A DNA stretch of 39,002 nt, taken from positions 64,513 through 103,514 of the forward strand of contig VGOC01000001.1 of assembly GCA_016865865.1 (NCBI GenBank). The letters are read 5' to 3'. Every line of letters starts with the position of its first letter. Position 1 is the stretch's first letter. This document shows, in pieces, positions 24,997-32,478 of this stretch. Both the position numbers and the translations under genes were made by a program. The notes beneath the pieces are model-generated. The model was given only the letters and a program-made list of their open reading frames with translations, made no database searches and had not been told where the DNA came from. This DNA is from Chloroflexota bacterium (GTDB lineage: Bacteria; Chloroflexota; Anaerolineae; Anaerolineales; UBA11858).

Positions 24997-26165
24997 TGCG
25001 CGCTGCGGGCGTGTTCCTGATCTTCGGCGCGGTCGTCATGCGCGGGGCGGTCATCCTGGCCGGCGACGCCCGCCTCGGCGCGGCGCTGGGCCTGCTCGCC
25101 GCCTACGGCCTGCTCCTGCTGGTGGAAATGAAGAATCCGCGTTCATCCGCGTTGATCCGCGTCCCATTTGCGCGCCTGGCCTACATCCTCCTCCAATCCG
25201 CCCTCGCCATCGTCCTGCTGATCCTGACGAGTTACGAGGATTTCTTCGCCATGCTCTTCATCCCGCTCAACCTGTCAGCGGTGACGTTCTTCGGCCGGCG
25301 CTGGGGACTGGCGGGCATCGCCCTCCTCTCGCTCGCCCTGAACGCCACGCTGCTCTTCTCGGACGTGGGGCCGCTCTTCGGGCTGGTGATGGGAGTGCTC
25401 TACAGCGGCATTTGCTTCCTCTTCGGCGGGTACGCCCTGCAGGTGCTGAAAGCGGAGGCGGCGCACGAGCAGAACCGGCACACCTTCGACGTGTTGCAGG
25501 CCGCCCACCGTCAACTGCAAGGCTACGCCGACCAGATGTCCAGCCTGGCGGTCGAGCAGGAACGCAATCGCCTGGCGCGCGACCTGCACGATTCGGTCAC
25601 GCAGACAGTCTTCAGCATGAACCTGGCCGCGCAGTCTGCTCGTTTGTTGGTGGATAAAGACCCCCATCGCGCGCGGGGACAGTTGATCCGCCTCGAGGAA
25701 CTGGCCGCGCATGCCCAGGGCGAGATCCAATCCCTCGTCTCGCAGTTGAAGCCGCCCTCGCTGGCCGAGGAGGGATTGCCCGCTGCCCTGCGCCGCCTGG
25801 CCGACGAGCGCCAAGCACGCGATGGCCTGCAGGTCGCGCTGGAGGTGGCGGGCGAGGGGACGCTCACCGAGGCGGCCGCGGCAGGCCTGTACGCCATCGC
25901 CTGCGAGGCGCTGACCAACGTCGCCAAACACAGCCGGGGGCGGGAGGCCGCCATCCGCCTGAACCTGGAGGCTGGCCGCGCCTGCCTGGAGATCGAGGAT
26001 CGCGGCGCTGGCTTCGATCCGGGGGCAAACTCGCAGCAGCGCGGCCACCTCGGGCTGGCGGGCATGGCCGAGCGGGCCGGCGAGATCGGCTGGCGGTTCA
26101 CGGTCGAGTCGCGGCCCGGCGCGGGGACGCGCGTCCGCGTGACGGAGAATCGGGAGGAAGGCTGA
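24996..26165 (+). CDS. NarL-family membrane sensor histidine kinase
   Basis: A 389-residue kinase with about five membrane helices (residues 1-150), a short coiled coil, a HisKA_3 domain with phospho-acceptor His198 (LARDLHDSVTQ), and a HATPase domain with N box CEALTNVAKHS, G1 EDRGAGFDP and G2 GLAGMAERAG. All kinase motifs are intact. The sensor part has no recognised domain, so the signal is unknown and probably sensed in the membrane. It starts one base inside the HTH gene and is followed after one base by a second, truncated kinase. A 10-bp triple repeat at 25135-25164 lies within the coding sequence between two membrane helices. Confidence 0.93.
   Translation: MRAAGVFLIFGAVVMRGAVILAGDARLGAALGLLAAYGLLLLVEMKNPRSSALIRVPFARLAYILLQSALAIVLLILTSYEDFFAMLFIPLNLSAVTFFGRRWGLAGIALLSLALNATLLFSDVGPLFGLVMGVLYSGICFLFGGYALQVLKAEAAHEQNRHTFDVLQAAHRQLQGYADQMSSLAVEQERNRLARDLHDSVTQTVFSMNLAAQSARLLVDKDPHRARGQLIRLEELAAHAQGEIQSLVSQLKPPSLAEEGLPAALRRLADERQARDGLQVALEVAGEGTLTEAAAAGLYAIACEALTNVAKHSRGREAAIRLNLEAGRACLEIEDRGAGFDPGANSQQRGHLGLAGMAERAGEIGWRFTVESRPGAGTRVRVTENREEG
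25135..25164. repeat. Three tandem 10-bp units inside the kinase gene
   Basis: Units ATCCGCGTTC, ATCCGCGTTG and ATCCGCGTCC stand head to tail. They encode PRSSALIRV in frame, each unit read in a different frame. The motif resembles ATCCGYG-type dispersed repeats, also glimpsed near 2790-2827 and 35109. It looks like an intergenic-type repeat caught in a coding region. Confidence 0.6.
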
Positions 26166-26166
26166 A

Positions 26167-26943
26167 ATGAGCCAGGCGCGCGCTTACCGGGGCGGCTACC
26201 TGATCGGCTTCATCGTTATCGGCGTGGTCGCGCTGCGGGCGGTCCTCGAACAGCAAATCCAGTCCGTCCTGCTCATCGGCCTCTACGGGCTGCTCTACAG
26301 CACGGAACCGTGGCTGGCGGGCCGCCGGCGCGGATACCGGCCGGTTTACTTTCCCATGCAGATCGCGCTGATCGTCGCCCTCTCCGCCCTGCCCCCCTTC
26401 TCGGACATCAACGCCCTGCTCTACGTCCCGCTCTGCATCCAGGCGCTGCACGCCTTCGAGCGCGGCGCGGCGCGAGCCTGGATCGCTGCCCTCGTCCTCC
26501 TGCTCGGCGCGACCCTGCTGCTCGGCATGGGCTGGTGGGAGGGGCTGGCGCTGATCTTCTCCTACCTGGCGGTCGGCGCGTTCCTGATCTCGTATGATTC
26601 CCTTTACTCGCGGACGCAGGCCGACCAGGCCGAAAGCCAGCGCCTGCTGGCGGACCTGCAATCTGCTCACGCAAAGTTGCAGGACTACGCCGCCCGGGCC
26701 GAGGAACTGGCCGCGGCGCGTGAACGCAACCGGCTGGCGCGTGAACTGCACGACTCGGTCAGCCAGGCGGTTTTCTCCATCACGCTTACATCGCAATCCG
26801 CCCGCCTACTCCTCGAGCGCGACCCGTCCCGCGTCCCCGAGCAGGTAGAACGCATGCAGGCCATGACCGGGGAGGCGCTGGCGCGGCTGCGGTCGTTGAT
26901 CGCGAGGTTGAGGCCTGACAGCTTTCCACGGAATCCCGATTGA
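26167..26943 (+). CDS. Truncated NarL-family sensor kinase without ATPase domain
   Basis: A 258-residue protein with membrane helices in residues 1-150, a coiled coil, and a HisKA_3 dimerisation domain with His195 (LARELHDSVSQAVFS). It ends at LRSLIARLRPDSFPRNPD, just where the HATPase domain should begin; about 130 residues are missing. It is paralogous to the preceding kinase over the coiled coil and H box. It could be phosphorylated by, or form heterodimers with, the complete kinase, or it may simply be a decaying gene. It starts one base after that kinase's stop codon, so co-expression is certain if transcribed. Confidence 0.85.
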   Translation: MSQARAYRGGYLIGFIVIGVVALRAVLEQQIQSVLLIGLYGLLYSTEPWLAGRRRGYRPVYFPMQIALIVALSALPPFSDINALLYVPLCIQALHAFERGAARAWIAALVLLLGATLLLGMGWWEGLALIFSYLAVGAFLISYDSLYSRTQADQAESQRLLADLQSAHAKLQDYAARAEELAAARERNRLARELHDSVSQAVFSITLTSQSARLLLERDPSRVPEQVERMQAMTGEALARLRSLIARLRPDSFPRNPD

Positions 26944-27048
26944 GCAGGCACTTTACATCTTGATGAAACCTGTCAGGTCTGCGAGGTGGTGACAGGTGAA
27001 TCAAGGGTGGAAATGGGGAATATTTATGTTTTGTAAGATATTACTGGA

Positions 27049-27077
27049 TTGACTTACTTTATAATCTTCGGTATACT
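27049..27077 (+). promoter_or_regulatory. Promoter of the AbrB/VapC-like toxin-antitoxin operon
   Basis: TTGACT (27049-27054), a 17-base spacer and TATACT (27072-27077). It lies just before the chosen antitoxin start and rules out a start at the ATG near 27049. Confidence 0.75.
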
Positions 27078-27105
27078 CCTGGCAAGATTTCGAAAGGAGC
27101 ATCCA

Positions 27106-27336
27106 ATGGAAACCGTTGCCACATCGAAAGGACAGGTGGTCATCCCTTCCAAGATTCGGCGCAAATTGGGAATCAAGGAAGGCACTTATATTCAGATTGA
27201 CGTAGACGAACTAAACAAGAGAATCATTCTCACCCCTGTTACGCGAGAGTATGTTCACAGCTTGCGCGGAAAATACAAAGGCAAAGGCTTGATGAAGGCG
27301 TTGATGGCAGAAAAGAAGCGCGAACAGGAGTACTAA
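27106..27336 (+). CDS. AbrB/MazE/VapB-type antitoxin
   Basis: A 76-residue DNA-binding antitoxin with the swapped-hairpin AbrB motif at residues 1-46: TSKGQVVIPSKIRRKLGIKE, then GTYIQIDVDELNKRIILTP. The C-terminal tail (RGKYKGKGLMKALMAEKK) should bind and block the PIN toxin encoded next. AAAGGAG lies 6 bases upstream of the ATG. The gene abuts the toxin gene with no gap. It is probably autoregulated through its AbrB domain, as in related modules. Confidence 0.9.
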   Translation: METVATSKGQVVIPSKIRRKLGIKEGTYIQIDVDELNKRIILTPVTREYVHSLRGKYKGKGLMKALMAEKKREQEY

Positions 27337-27747
27337 ATGACGTACAAAGCCAAAGCCCTTGTACTCGACACATGGGCGGTGATTGCCTATCTCGAGGATG
27401 AACCATCAGCTCAAAAGATTGCCGATCTGATTGCCAGCGCCAACGAGGAGGGAGTTCCCGTTTCCATGACAGTCGTGAACGTTGGCGAAGTTTGGTATAT
27501 CATTGCACGCGAAGTCTCCGAAGATGATGCGAATGACAGCGTCAAAGAACTTCGAGATTTGCGAATTCGATTCGAAAACGCGGATTGGGAGCTTACCCAA
27601 GAAGCGGCGCGGTTCAAATCACAAAATAATATGTCCTACGCCGATTGCTACGCGGCGGCGCTCGCCAGGGTCAAGGGGGCGGATTTGGTAACGGGGGACC
27701 AGGAATTCAAGCCGCTGGAGGGGCAAATTCTTATTCGATGGGTATAA
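27337..27747 (+). CDS. PIN-domain toxin (VapC-like ribonuclease)
   Basis: A 136-residue PIN protein with acidic metal-binding residues at the expected places: LDTWAVIAYLEDE (Asp11), NVGEVWY, SYADCYAAALA and LVTGDQEFK. PIN toxins cut tRNA or rRNA when released from the antitoxin. The gene begins directly after the antitoxin stop codon. The next gene, a res-like pseudogene, starts directly after its own stop (TAAATG). The pair looks intact. Confidence 0.92.
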   Translation: MTYKAKALVLDTWAVIAYLEDEPSAQKIADLIASANEEGVPVSMTVVNVGEVWYIIAREVSEDDANDSVKELRDLRIRFENADWELTQEAARFKSQNNMSYADCYAAALARVKGADLVTGDQEFKPLEGQILIRWV

Positions 27748-28258
27748 ATGAAAAATCCAATCATCAATTCCCCGTATTTTGAACCCACTTGTCACTTCGA
27801 AGGTATCTTCTCAATAACTTGGGGGAAGATGGGGGGTGTGCGGGCGGCTTCGCCGCCCGCACACCCCCCGCCCCCCTTATTATTGAGATGATACCTTCGA
27901 AGCAGATGAGCGAGGAATTTCGGATGAAATTATGGACTTTGTGGAGGGCGCATATGGAAGTGAACTCCAGCGACAGAATGAGCTCATCAACAAAATTCGG
28001 GTGAAGGTAAGAGAGTGGCGGGAGGGCAGCTATTCAGGAATTACCAGAACATCGCGCGATCTGCTATATTACTGGCGTGACGAAAACCACGAGAACAACC
28101 TATTCTTCTGCCAGATCGAAGCGTTGGAAACGTTGATTTTCATCACCGAAGTGGCGGAAAAAGCAGGCGAAATGTGGCTTCCGAATGAACTGCGAAAAGC
28201 CAACAACGAGGCCACCCCCGGGCTGTTCCGCCGCCTTTTTCATCACCATTCTGGCTAA
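27748..28258 (+). pseudogene. N-terminal fragment of a type III restriction/DEAD-helicase-like protein, interrupted by element A3
   Basis: The first 18 codons read MKNPIINSPYFEPTCHFE, then the frame is broken by the 92-bp element A3 at 27803-27894. When A3 and one copy of CTTCGAAG are left out, the frame continues without a break as ADERGISDEIMDFVEGAYG, on to KVREWREGSYSGITRTSRDL, LFFCQIEALETLIFITEVAE and NNEATPGLFR. This matches the start of Res-like helicase-nucleases (BPTD_3080 type) as I know them. The Walker A region that should follow PGLFR is gone; the frame ends in HHHSG, and repeat-like DNA follows. The gene therefore suffered an insertion and a 3' deletion. Confidence 0.85.
27803..27894 (+). 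mobile_element. Family A palindromic MITE-like element, copy A3
   Basis: 92 bp, nearly identical to A1, with loop TTC instead of GAA. Perfect 8-bp direct repeats CTTCGAAG lie at 27795-27802 and 27895-27902. It splits the res-like gene after codon 18. Confidence 0.92.
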
Positions 28259-28492
28259 GACCTGCCGAAGGCGGCGCACTGAGCCTATCGAAGGTGTCTC
28301 ATCCGCGCCGTGGTTGACCAGGGTCATCGCGTGGAGGTGGGTCACGATTGCCCTCACCCCCGTCCCCTTCACGCAACAGCCCTGCGGGACTTCCCAACGA
28401 ACGGGAGAGGGGAGTCCGTTGCGGGAGGAGGGTTGTTTTACCCCGTTTCGCAGGGTTCATTCGGCTATAATATCGCTATAGGAGTGTCCCTT
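28259..28492. other. Gene-free stretch before the methyltransferase
   Basis: These 234 bases replace the lost part of the res-like gene. They contain the dispersed short repeat ACTGAGCCTATCGAAG (from 28277, related to 2850) and a TATAAT at 28466-28471 that could be the -10 box of the methyltransferase, with no good -35 box. Confidence 0.45.
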
Positions 28493-29602
28493 ATGAACCT
28501 GCCCAATAATCAAATTCTCAAAGGCGATTGCGTCGAAACCCTGAATTCCCTGTCTGAGAAGTCCATTGACCTGATCTTTGCCGACCCGCCTTATAACCTG
28601 CAACTGCAAAACGAACTTCATCGTCCCAACATGACGAAAGTGGACGCGGTGGATGATCAATGGGATCAATTCGATTCGTTCGCCGCCTACGATGAGTTTA
28701 CCCGCCAGTGGTTGACCGCCTGCAAGCGCGTGTTGAAGTCCACTGGCTCGATTTGGGTGATCGGCTCGTATCACAACATCTTTCGCGTTGGAACAATTAT
28801 GCAGGATTTGGGCTTTTGGATGTTGAACGACGTAATTTGGGTCAAGACCAATCCCATGCCGAATTTTCGCGGTGTGCGATTTACCAATGCCCACGAAACT
28901 TTGATTTGGGCAAGTTCGGGAAAGGGTGCAAAATATACGTTCAACCATCAAGCCATGAAGGGTTTGAACGAGGAAAAACAAATGCGCTCCGATTGGTGGT
29001 TGTTGTCATTGGCGACGGGGTCAGAGCGTGTCAAGGGTGAAAATGGCGATAAGGCTCACTCCACGCAAAAGCCTGAGGCATTGCTGTATCGCGTGATCCT
29101 TGCTTCCAGCAACGCGGGCGATGTGGTACTTGATCCATTCTTTGGAAGCGGCACAACGGGCGTAGTTGCCAAAAGACTCCATCGAAATTGGATAGGGATT
29201 GAGCGCGAAGAAAAATACATTAGAGTTGCGCAGAAACGAATTGACGCCGTTCAGCCAGAGATGTTCGACCCGCAAACATTTGACGTGAAAAGCAAAAGCA
29301 AGTCCGCCCCCAAAGTGGAATTTTCCGCGCTGGTTGAAAACGGCTTTCTGCAAGCGGGTCAGAAGTTGTTTTTCTCGAAGGACAAAACGCGCTTTGCAAC
29401 CATCAAGCCCGATGCGCGGCTTCGCACTGCGGATGGATTCGAGGGAAGCATTCACAAGGCGGGCAGTCATTACATGAACGGTGCGCCCTGTAACGGTTGG
29501 GAACATTGGTACTTGCAAGAGAATAGTCATTTGGTTGTGTTGGATGAGATCCGTCAACGATACCGAATAGAAACGGGGCCTTTCGATGAGCAATCAGGTT
29601 AA
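28493..29602 (+). CDS. Adenine-N6 DNA methyltransferase, CcrM/M.HinfI type (probable GANTC specificity)
   Basis: A 369-residue beta-class methyltransferase: DPPY motif first (Asp31, FADPPYNLQ), then the target-recognition region, then the AdoMet-binding DPFFGSGTTGVVAK motif (from Asp214). Segments ILKGDCVETLNSL, LKSTGSIWVIGSYHNIFRVG and NAHETLIWASSGKG match the GANTC group (M.HinfI, CcrM) from memory. The C-terminal 90 residues (NGFLQAGQKLFF, NGWEHWYL) fit the RAMA-type domain of that group. GGAG lies 8 bases before the ATG at 28493. A short overlapping frame downstream may be the stump of the cognate nuclease. The gene appears intact and would act as an orphan. Confidence 0.93.
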   Translation: MNLPNNQILKGDCVETLNSLSEKSIDLIFADPPYNLQLQNELHRPNMTKVDAVDDQWDQFDSFAAYDEFTRQWLTACKRVLKSTGSIWVIGSYHNIFRVGTIMQDLGFWMLNDVIWVKTNPMPNFRGVRFTNAHETLIWASSGKGAKYTFNHQAMKGLNEEKQMRSDWWLLSLATGSERVKGENGDKAHSTQKPEALLYRVILASSNAGDVVLDPFFGSGTTGVVAKRLHRNWIGIEREEKYIRVAQKRIDAVQPEMFDPQTFDVKSKSKSAPKVEFSALVENGFLQAGQKLFFSKDKTRFATIKPDARLRTADGFEGSIHKAGSHYMNGAPCNGWEHWYLQENSHLVVLDEIRQRYRIETGPFDEQSG

Positions 29603-29771
29603 ACATATCATCCGCAAAACCGTCTTGCAAATAGACAGTACATCGCCTGAAAACATTCGCAGGATGATCGAGAAACACGAAGAGAAAGTCCATTTCGTGC
29701 CAATTCGGTATCGGATCATCGGCGGGATTCTGCAAGGACTCGACATCAAGTTCGGCAATTTCATCGAGTAA
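29586..29771 (+). pseudogene. Possible N-terminal stump of the cognate restriction enzyme
   Basis: A 61-residue frame that overlaps the methyltransferase end by 17 bases (SNQVKHIIRKTVLQIDSTSP, then YRIIGGILQGLDIKFGNFIE and stop). The sequence looks like a genuine protein start, and the position is where a type II nuclease gene would lie. I cannot assign it to a nuclease family with certainty. It is far too short for a complete enzyme, so it is probably a truncated gene. Confidence 0.5.
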
Positions 29772-29852
29772 TTGCTTCGGAACATTTCGTCAGTCTCAAC
29801 TTTCGCTTGCCTGAACTTGTGAAATTCCGCAGCAACGGTGTAGAATATTGAC

Positions 29853-29963
29853 ATGGACAGGAAAGTTCCGGCGCACATCCGCAGGTTGATGAAAGAGTTG
29901 AAGGAGGGGCTTGTCTGCATTTACGGGGACAGGCTGAAAGGCGTGTACCTGTATGGTTCCTAG
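29853..29963 (+). pseudogene. N-terminal fragment of an MNT-type nucleotidyltransferase antitoxin
   Basis: A 36-codon frame reads MDRKVPAHIRRLMKELKEGL, then GDRLKGVYLYGS and a stop. This is the usual start of minimal nucleotidyltransferases up to the catalytic GS motif, after which YARGEA-like residues should follow. Everything past GS is deleted. The HEPN fragment begins 13 bases later, as expected for an MNT/HEPN pair with an internal deletion. Confidence 0.7.
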
Positions 29964-29976
29964 ATGGTGTGCCAGC

Positions 29977-30165
29977 ATGAACGATTACACGCGCCGACTT
30001 CTCGCTAAAGCGATTGACGCGATCGAAAGCGCTGAGATCCTGCTCGACCATGGAAAAACCGATATGGCGGCGGGGCGCGCGTACTATGCTCTGTTTTATG
30101 TCGCCGAAGCCTTGTTGTATGAAAAGGGACTCCAATTCAGCAAGCACACGGGGGTGATGAGATAA
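29977..30165 (+). pseudogene. Truncated HEPN-domain toxin gene
   Basis: A 62-residue frame (MNDYTRRLLAKAIDAIESAE, then AAGRAYYALFYVAEALLYEK) matches the first half of UPF0332-type HEPN proteins, which are RNases or the toxin part of MNT/HEPN modules. It stops after FSKHTGVMR, before the second half of the helix bundle. Together with the MNT fragment it marks a dead toxin-antitoxin module. Confidence 0.75.
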
Positions 30166-30175
30166 GGTCAGTTAG

Positions 30176-30209
30176 AAACCCCGAAGTCGCGAGGCTTCGG
30201 GGTTTTTAT
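30176..30209 (+). terminator. Intrinsic terminator after the HEPN remnant
   Basis: The stem AAACCCCGAAG / CTTCGGGGTTT with an 8-base loop is followed by T-rich sequence. The 250 bases that follow, up to 30460, hold no gene; a TATAGT at 30423 may serve the receiver gene. Confidence 0.75.
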
Positions 30210-30460
30210 TTGGGAGATCGTTTCGCATCTTGGGGAAGGCTGACCTTTTGGTGGATGCAGGATGGAAATGGACAACGCACTTTGAGCATATACGCTTTTC
30301 GATCCCCTCAGGTACTACGACTTGCGACGTATCCCTACACCTCCGGTCGTAGTTCATAAATCCGTCTCTCGGCGCAGGGGGGATTCCGCCTCGCGGCAGA
30401 TGCGCTTTTCCTCGTCTGAGCGTATAGTGGGGATGTACATTTCGACCGAAGGAACTGCTC

Positions 30461-30853
30461 ATGAATACAACAGATGAAAGAAAGACTACCAGAGTATTGA
30501 TCGTGGACGATGTGGCCGAGGTGCGCCGCGACCTGCGCACCCTCCTGTCCCTCTCTGGGGACCTGGAGATCATCGGCGAGGCCGCGGACGGGCGGGAAGC
30601 CGTGCGCCTGGCCGCATCCATCCAGCCGGACGTGATCCTGATGGACCTGGAAATGCCCGTCCTGGACGGGAATGAGGCGACGCGGCAGGTCAAGGCCCTC
30701 GTCCCCGCCTGCCGGGTGGTCATGCTGACGGTCCACGATTACCCGGAGGCGCGCGCCGCCGCCCGGGAGTCCAGCGCGGACGCCTTCCTCGTCAAGGGCG
30801 CATCCGTGGAAGAGATCATTCGATCTCTGGTTTCACCCGGAAAGGGTGTTTAA
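30461..30853 (+). CDS. Receiver-only response regulator
   Basis: A 130-residue CheY-like receiver: acidic pair in VLIVDDVAEVRRD, phospho-acceptor Asp62 (VILMDLEMP), switch Thr in VVMLTVHD and Lys in FLVKGAS. It ends right after the domain. Such NarL-type receivers are normally fused to a LuxR HTH; here the HTH is missing, while an HTH-only protein lies at 24697. AAGGA lies 8 bases before the ATG. Its stop codon lies in the first bases of repeat D2, so the HTH part may have been cut off there. Confidence 0.9.
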   Translation: MNTTDERKTTRVLIVDDVAEVRRDLRTLLSLSGDLEIIGEAADGREAVRLAASIQPDVILMDLEMPVLDGNEATRQVKALVPACRVVMLTVHDYPEARAAARESSADAFLVKGASVEEIIRSLVSPGKGV

Positions 30854-30927
30854 CCGCAGAGATCGTGGAGAACGCGGAGATAACAAAGAGAAAACTCTGC
30901 GCTCTCCGCGTGCTCAGCGGTTGGTTT
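30848..30927. repeat. Family D palindromic intergenic repeat, copy D2
   Basis: AACCGCAGAGATCGTGGAGA on the left pairs imperfectly with the right arm CTCTCCGCGTGCTCAGCGGTT. It provides the stop codon of the receiver gene (TAA in GTTTAACCGC). Related to D1 and D3. Confidence 0.7.
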
Positions 30928-30957
30928 TTCAACGAACTCAAAACGAAAGGAGCAAGC

Positions 30958-32161
30958 ATGGAAACCACAACCAATCAACGAAGGTTCGACCTCGACTGGC
31001 TGCGCGTGCTGGCTATCCTGGGGATCTTTGGCCTGCATCATTGCACGCGCTTCTTCGATACCGATGGCTGGTTCATCAAAAACGCCACCACCTATCTGTC
31101 CGTGCAGGTCTGGCTGGAGTTCTGCACCAGTTGGGGCATGCCGCTGATTCTGATCATCTCAGGCGCCAGCGCTTTCATGGCGCTGGACAAGGCACCGCCC
31201 AGGCAAATATCTCGGCGGACTGGTGCTGCGCCTGTTCATCCCGCTGATCGTCGGCATGTTCACCCACGTTGCCCTGCATGTCTATCTGGAAAACCTGCAT
31301 ACAGGGAGATTCAGCGGCTCATTCTTTGCTTTCTACCCGCACTACTTCGAGGGCATGTACGGCTTCGGCGGTAACTTTGCCTGGATGGGATCACATCTGT
31401 GGTACCTGGAGCTGCTTTTCATCCTGTCCCTGCTCTGCCTGCCGTTCTTTCTCTGGTTCAAGAGAACCTCTTCCGGGGGGCGTGTTTTGCAGGCCATGGG
31501 CGATCTGCTGGCGAATCCCGCCGCGGTCCTTCTGCTTGCTCTGCCGGCTATCCTGCTCATCCTGAACCTGGATGAGGCCGGCGCAGGCAACACTTCCCTC
31601 GGCGGCTGGAGCGTGGTCATCTACCCGCTTTTCTACATCGCCGGATTCGTGATCATTTCCAACGAACGCCTGCAGAGCCATATCGTCCGAATGCGTTGGA
31701 TGCATCTGATAGTGGGTTTGGTCTTTACCGGCGCCTATCTGTTCGTCGAATTCCAGACCATCCTGCCTGTCCTATACCCGGTGGCAGATCCGCTGGGGAA
31801 GGTGCTGGACTGTTTCGTGGTGTGGGCATGGTTGCTGACGGTTCTCGGCTTCGGCATGAAGCACCTCGACTTCACCAACCCGTTCCTAAAATACGCCAAC
31901 GAAGCCGCGCTGCCTTTCTACATTCTGCACCAGACGGTGGTTATCATCCTGGGCTTTTTCGTGGTGCAGTGGGACATCCCCGACCTGCTGAAGTACGCCG
32001 TCATCCTGACCGGTTCTTTCTTCGTGATCATGGGCATTTACGAGTTCGGAGTACGGCGCTTCAACCCGATGCGCTTCCTGTTCGGGATGAAGTTGCTATC
32101 CCGGCGCGTTGACTCCAAAGTAAAGGAAACGCAGCTCGAAGAGGCTGCTCGAACAACATAA
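30958..32161 (+). pseudogene. Acyltransferase 3 family membrane protein, frameshifted
   Basis: The first frame (ATG 30958, AAAGGAG upstream) gives RRFDLDWLRVLAILGIFGLH, the typical start of acyltransferase 3 proteins, which O-acylate sugars or glucans from the membrane. After LDKAPP (about 31200) the frame is lost. The protein continues in the next frame as PGKYLGGLVLRLFIPLIVG through about nine membrane helices to 32161. One extra C in the CCC at 31198-31200 explains the break; without it the protein reads DKAPPGKYLGG and has about 400 residues. Both halves are otherwise well preserved, so the shift is recent or a sequencing error. The C-terminal half (LPFYILHQTVVIILGFFVVQ) is typical of the family. 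Confidence 0.88.
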
Positions 32162-32171
32162 ATTCACATCC

Positions 32172-32311
32172 GTGTCATTGCGAGGGCCAGCGGTCGAGTA
32201 GCGCTCTTTGCGTATCGAGACCCCGCCCGAAGCAATCTCCGGACTTGTTGAGCGCTGCTCGAAAACAGGAGATTGCTTCGCTCGCTGGGAAACGCTCGCT
32301 CGCAATGACAC
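32172..32311. repeat. Family E palindromic intergenic repeat, copy E1
   Basis: Outer arms GTGTCATTGCGAG and CTCGCAATGACAC, inner arms GAAGCAATCTCC and GGAGATTGCTTC. Copies E2 and E3 lie at 32973 and 33937, all within 1.9 kb. The 317-base gap before the next gene holds this repeat and no gene that I can support. Confidence 0.8.
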
Positions 32312-32478
32312 CCAACAAACAAGCTTACTATCATGAAGTCAAGTCCTTTACCAAAAAACAGTCGAAGATACCTCGCATGAAAAATGGAGTCGCAGAATAA
32401 GCTATGAACTGCAAAGTCTGGCGCTGGCCGAGAGCAAGATAACCGAAGAGGGCAGGCGTCATCTGAAAGGAGAATCAC

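Noticed and set aside
30865-30957. Upstream extension of the acyltransferase frame
   Set aside because: It lies in repeat D2; the ATG at 30958 has a good ribosome site and leads directly into the conserved N-terminus.
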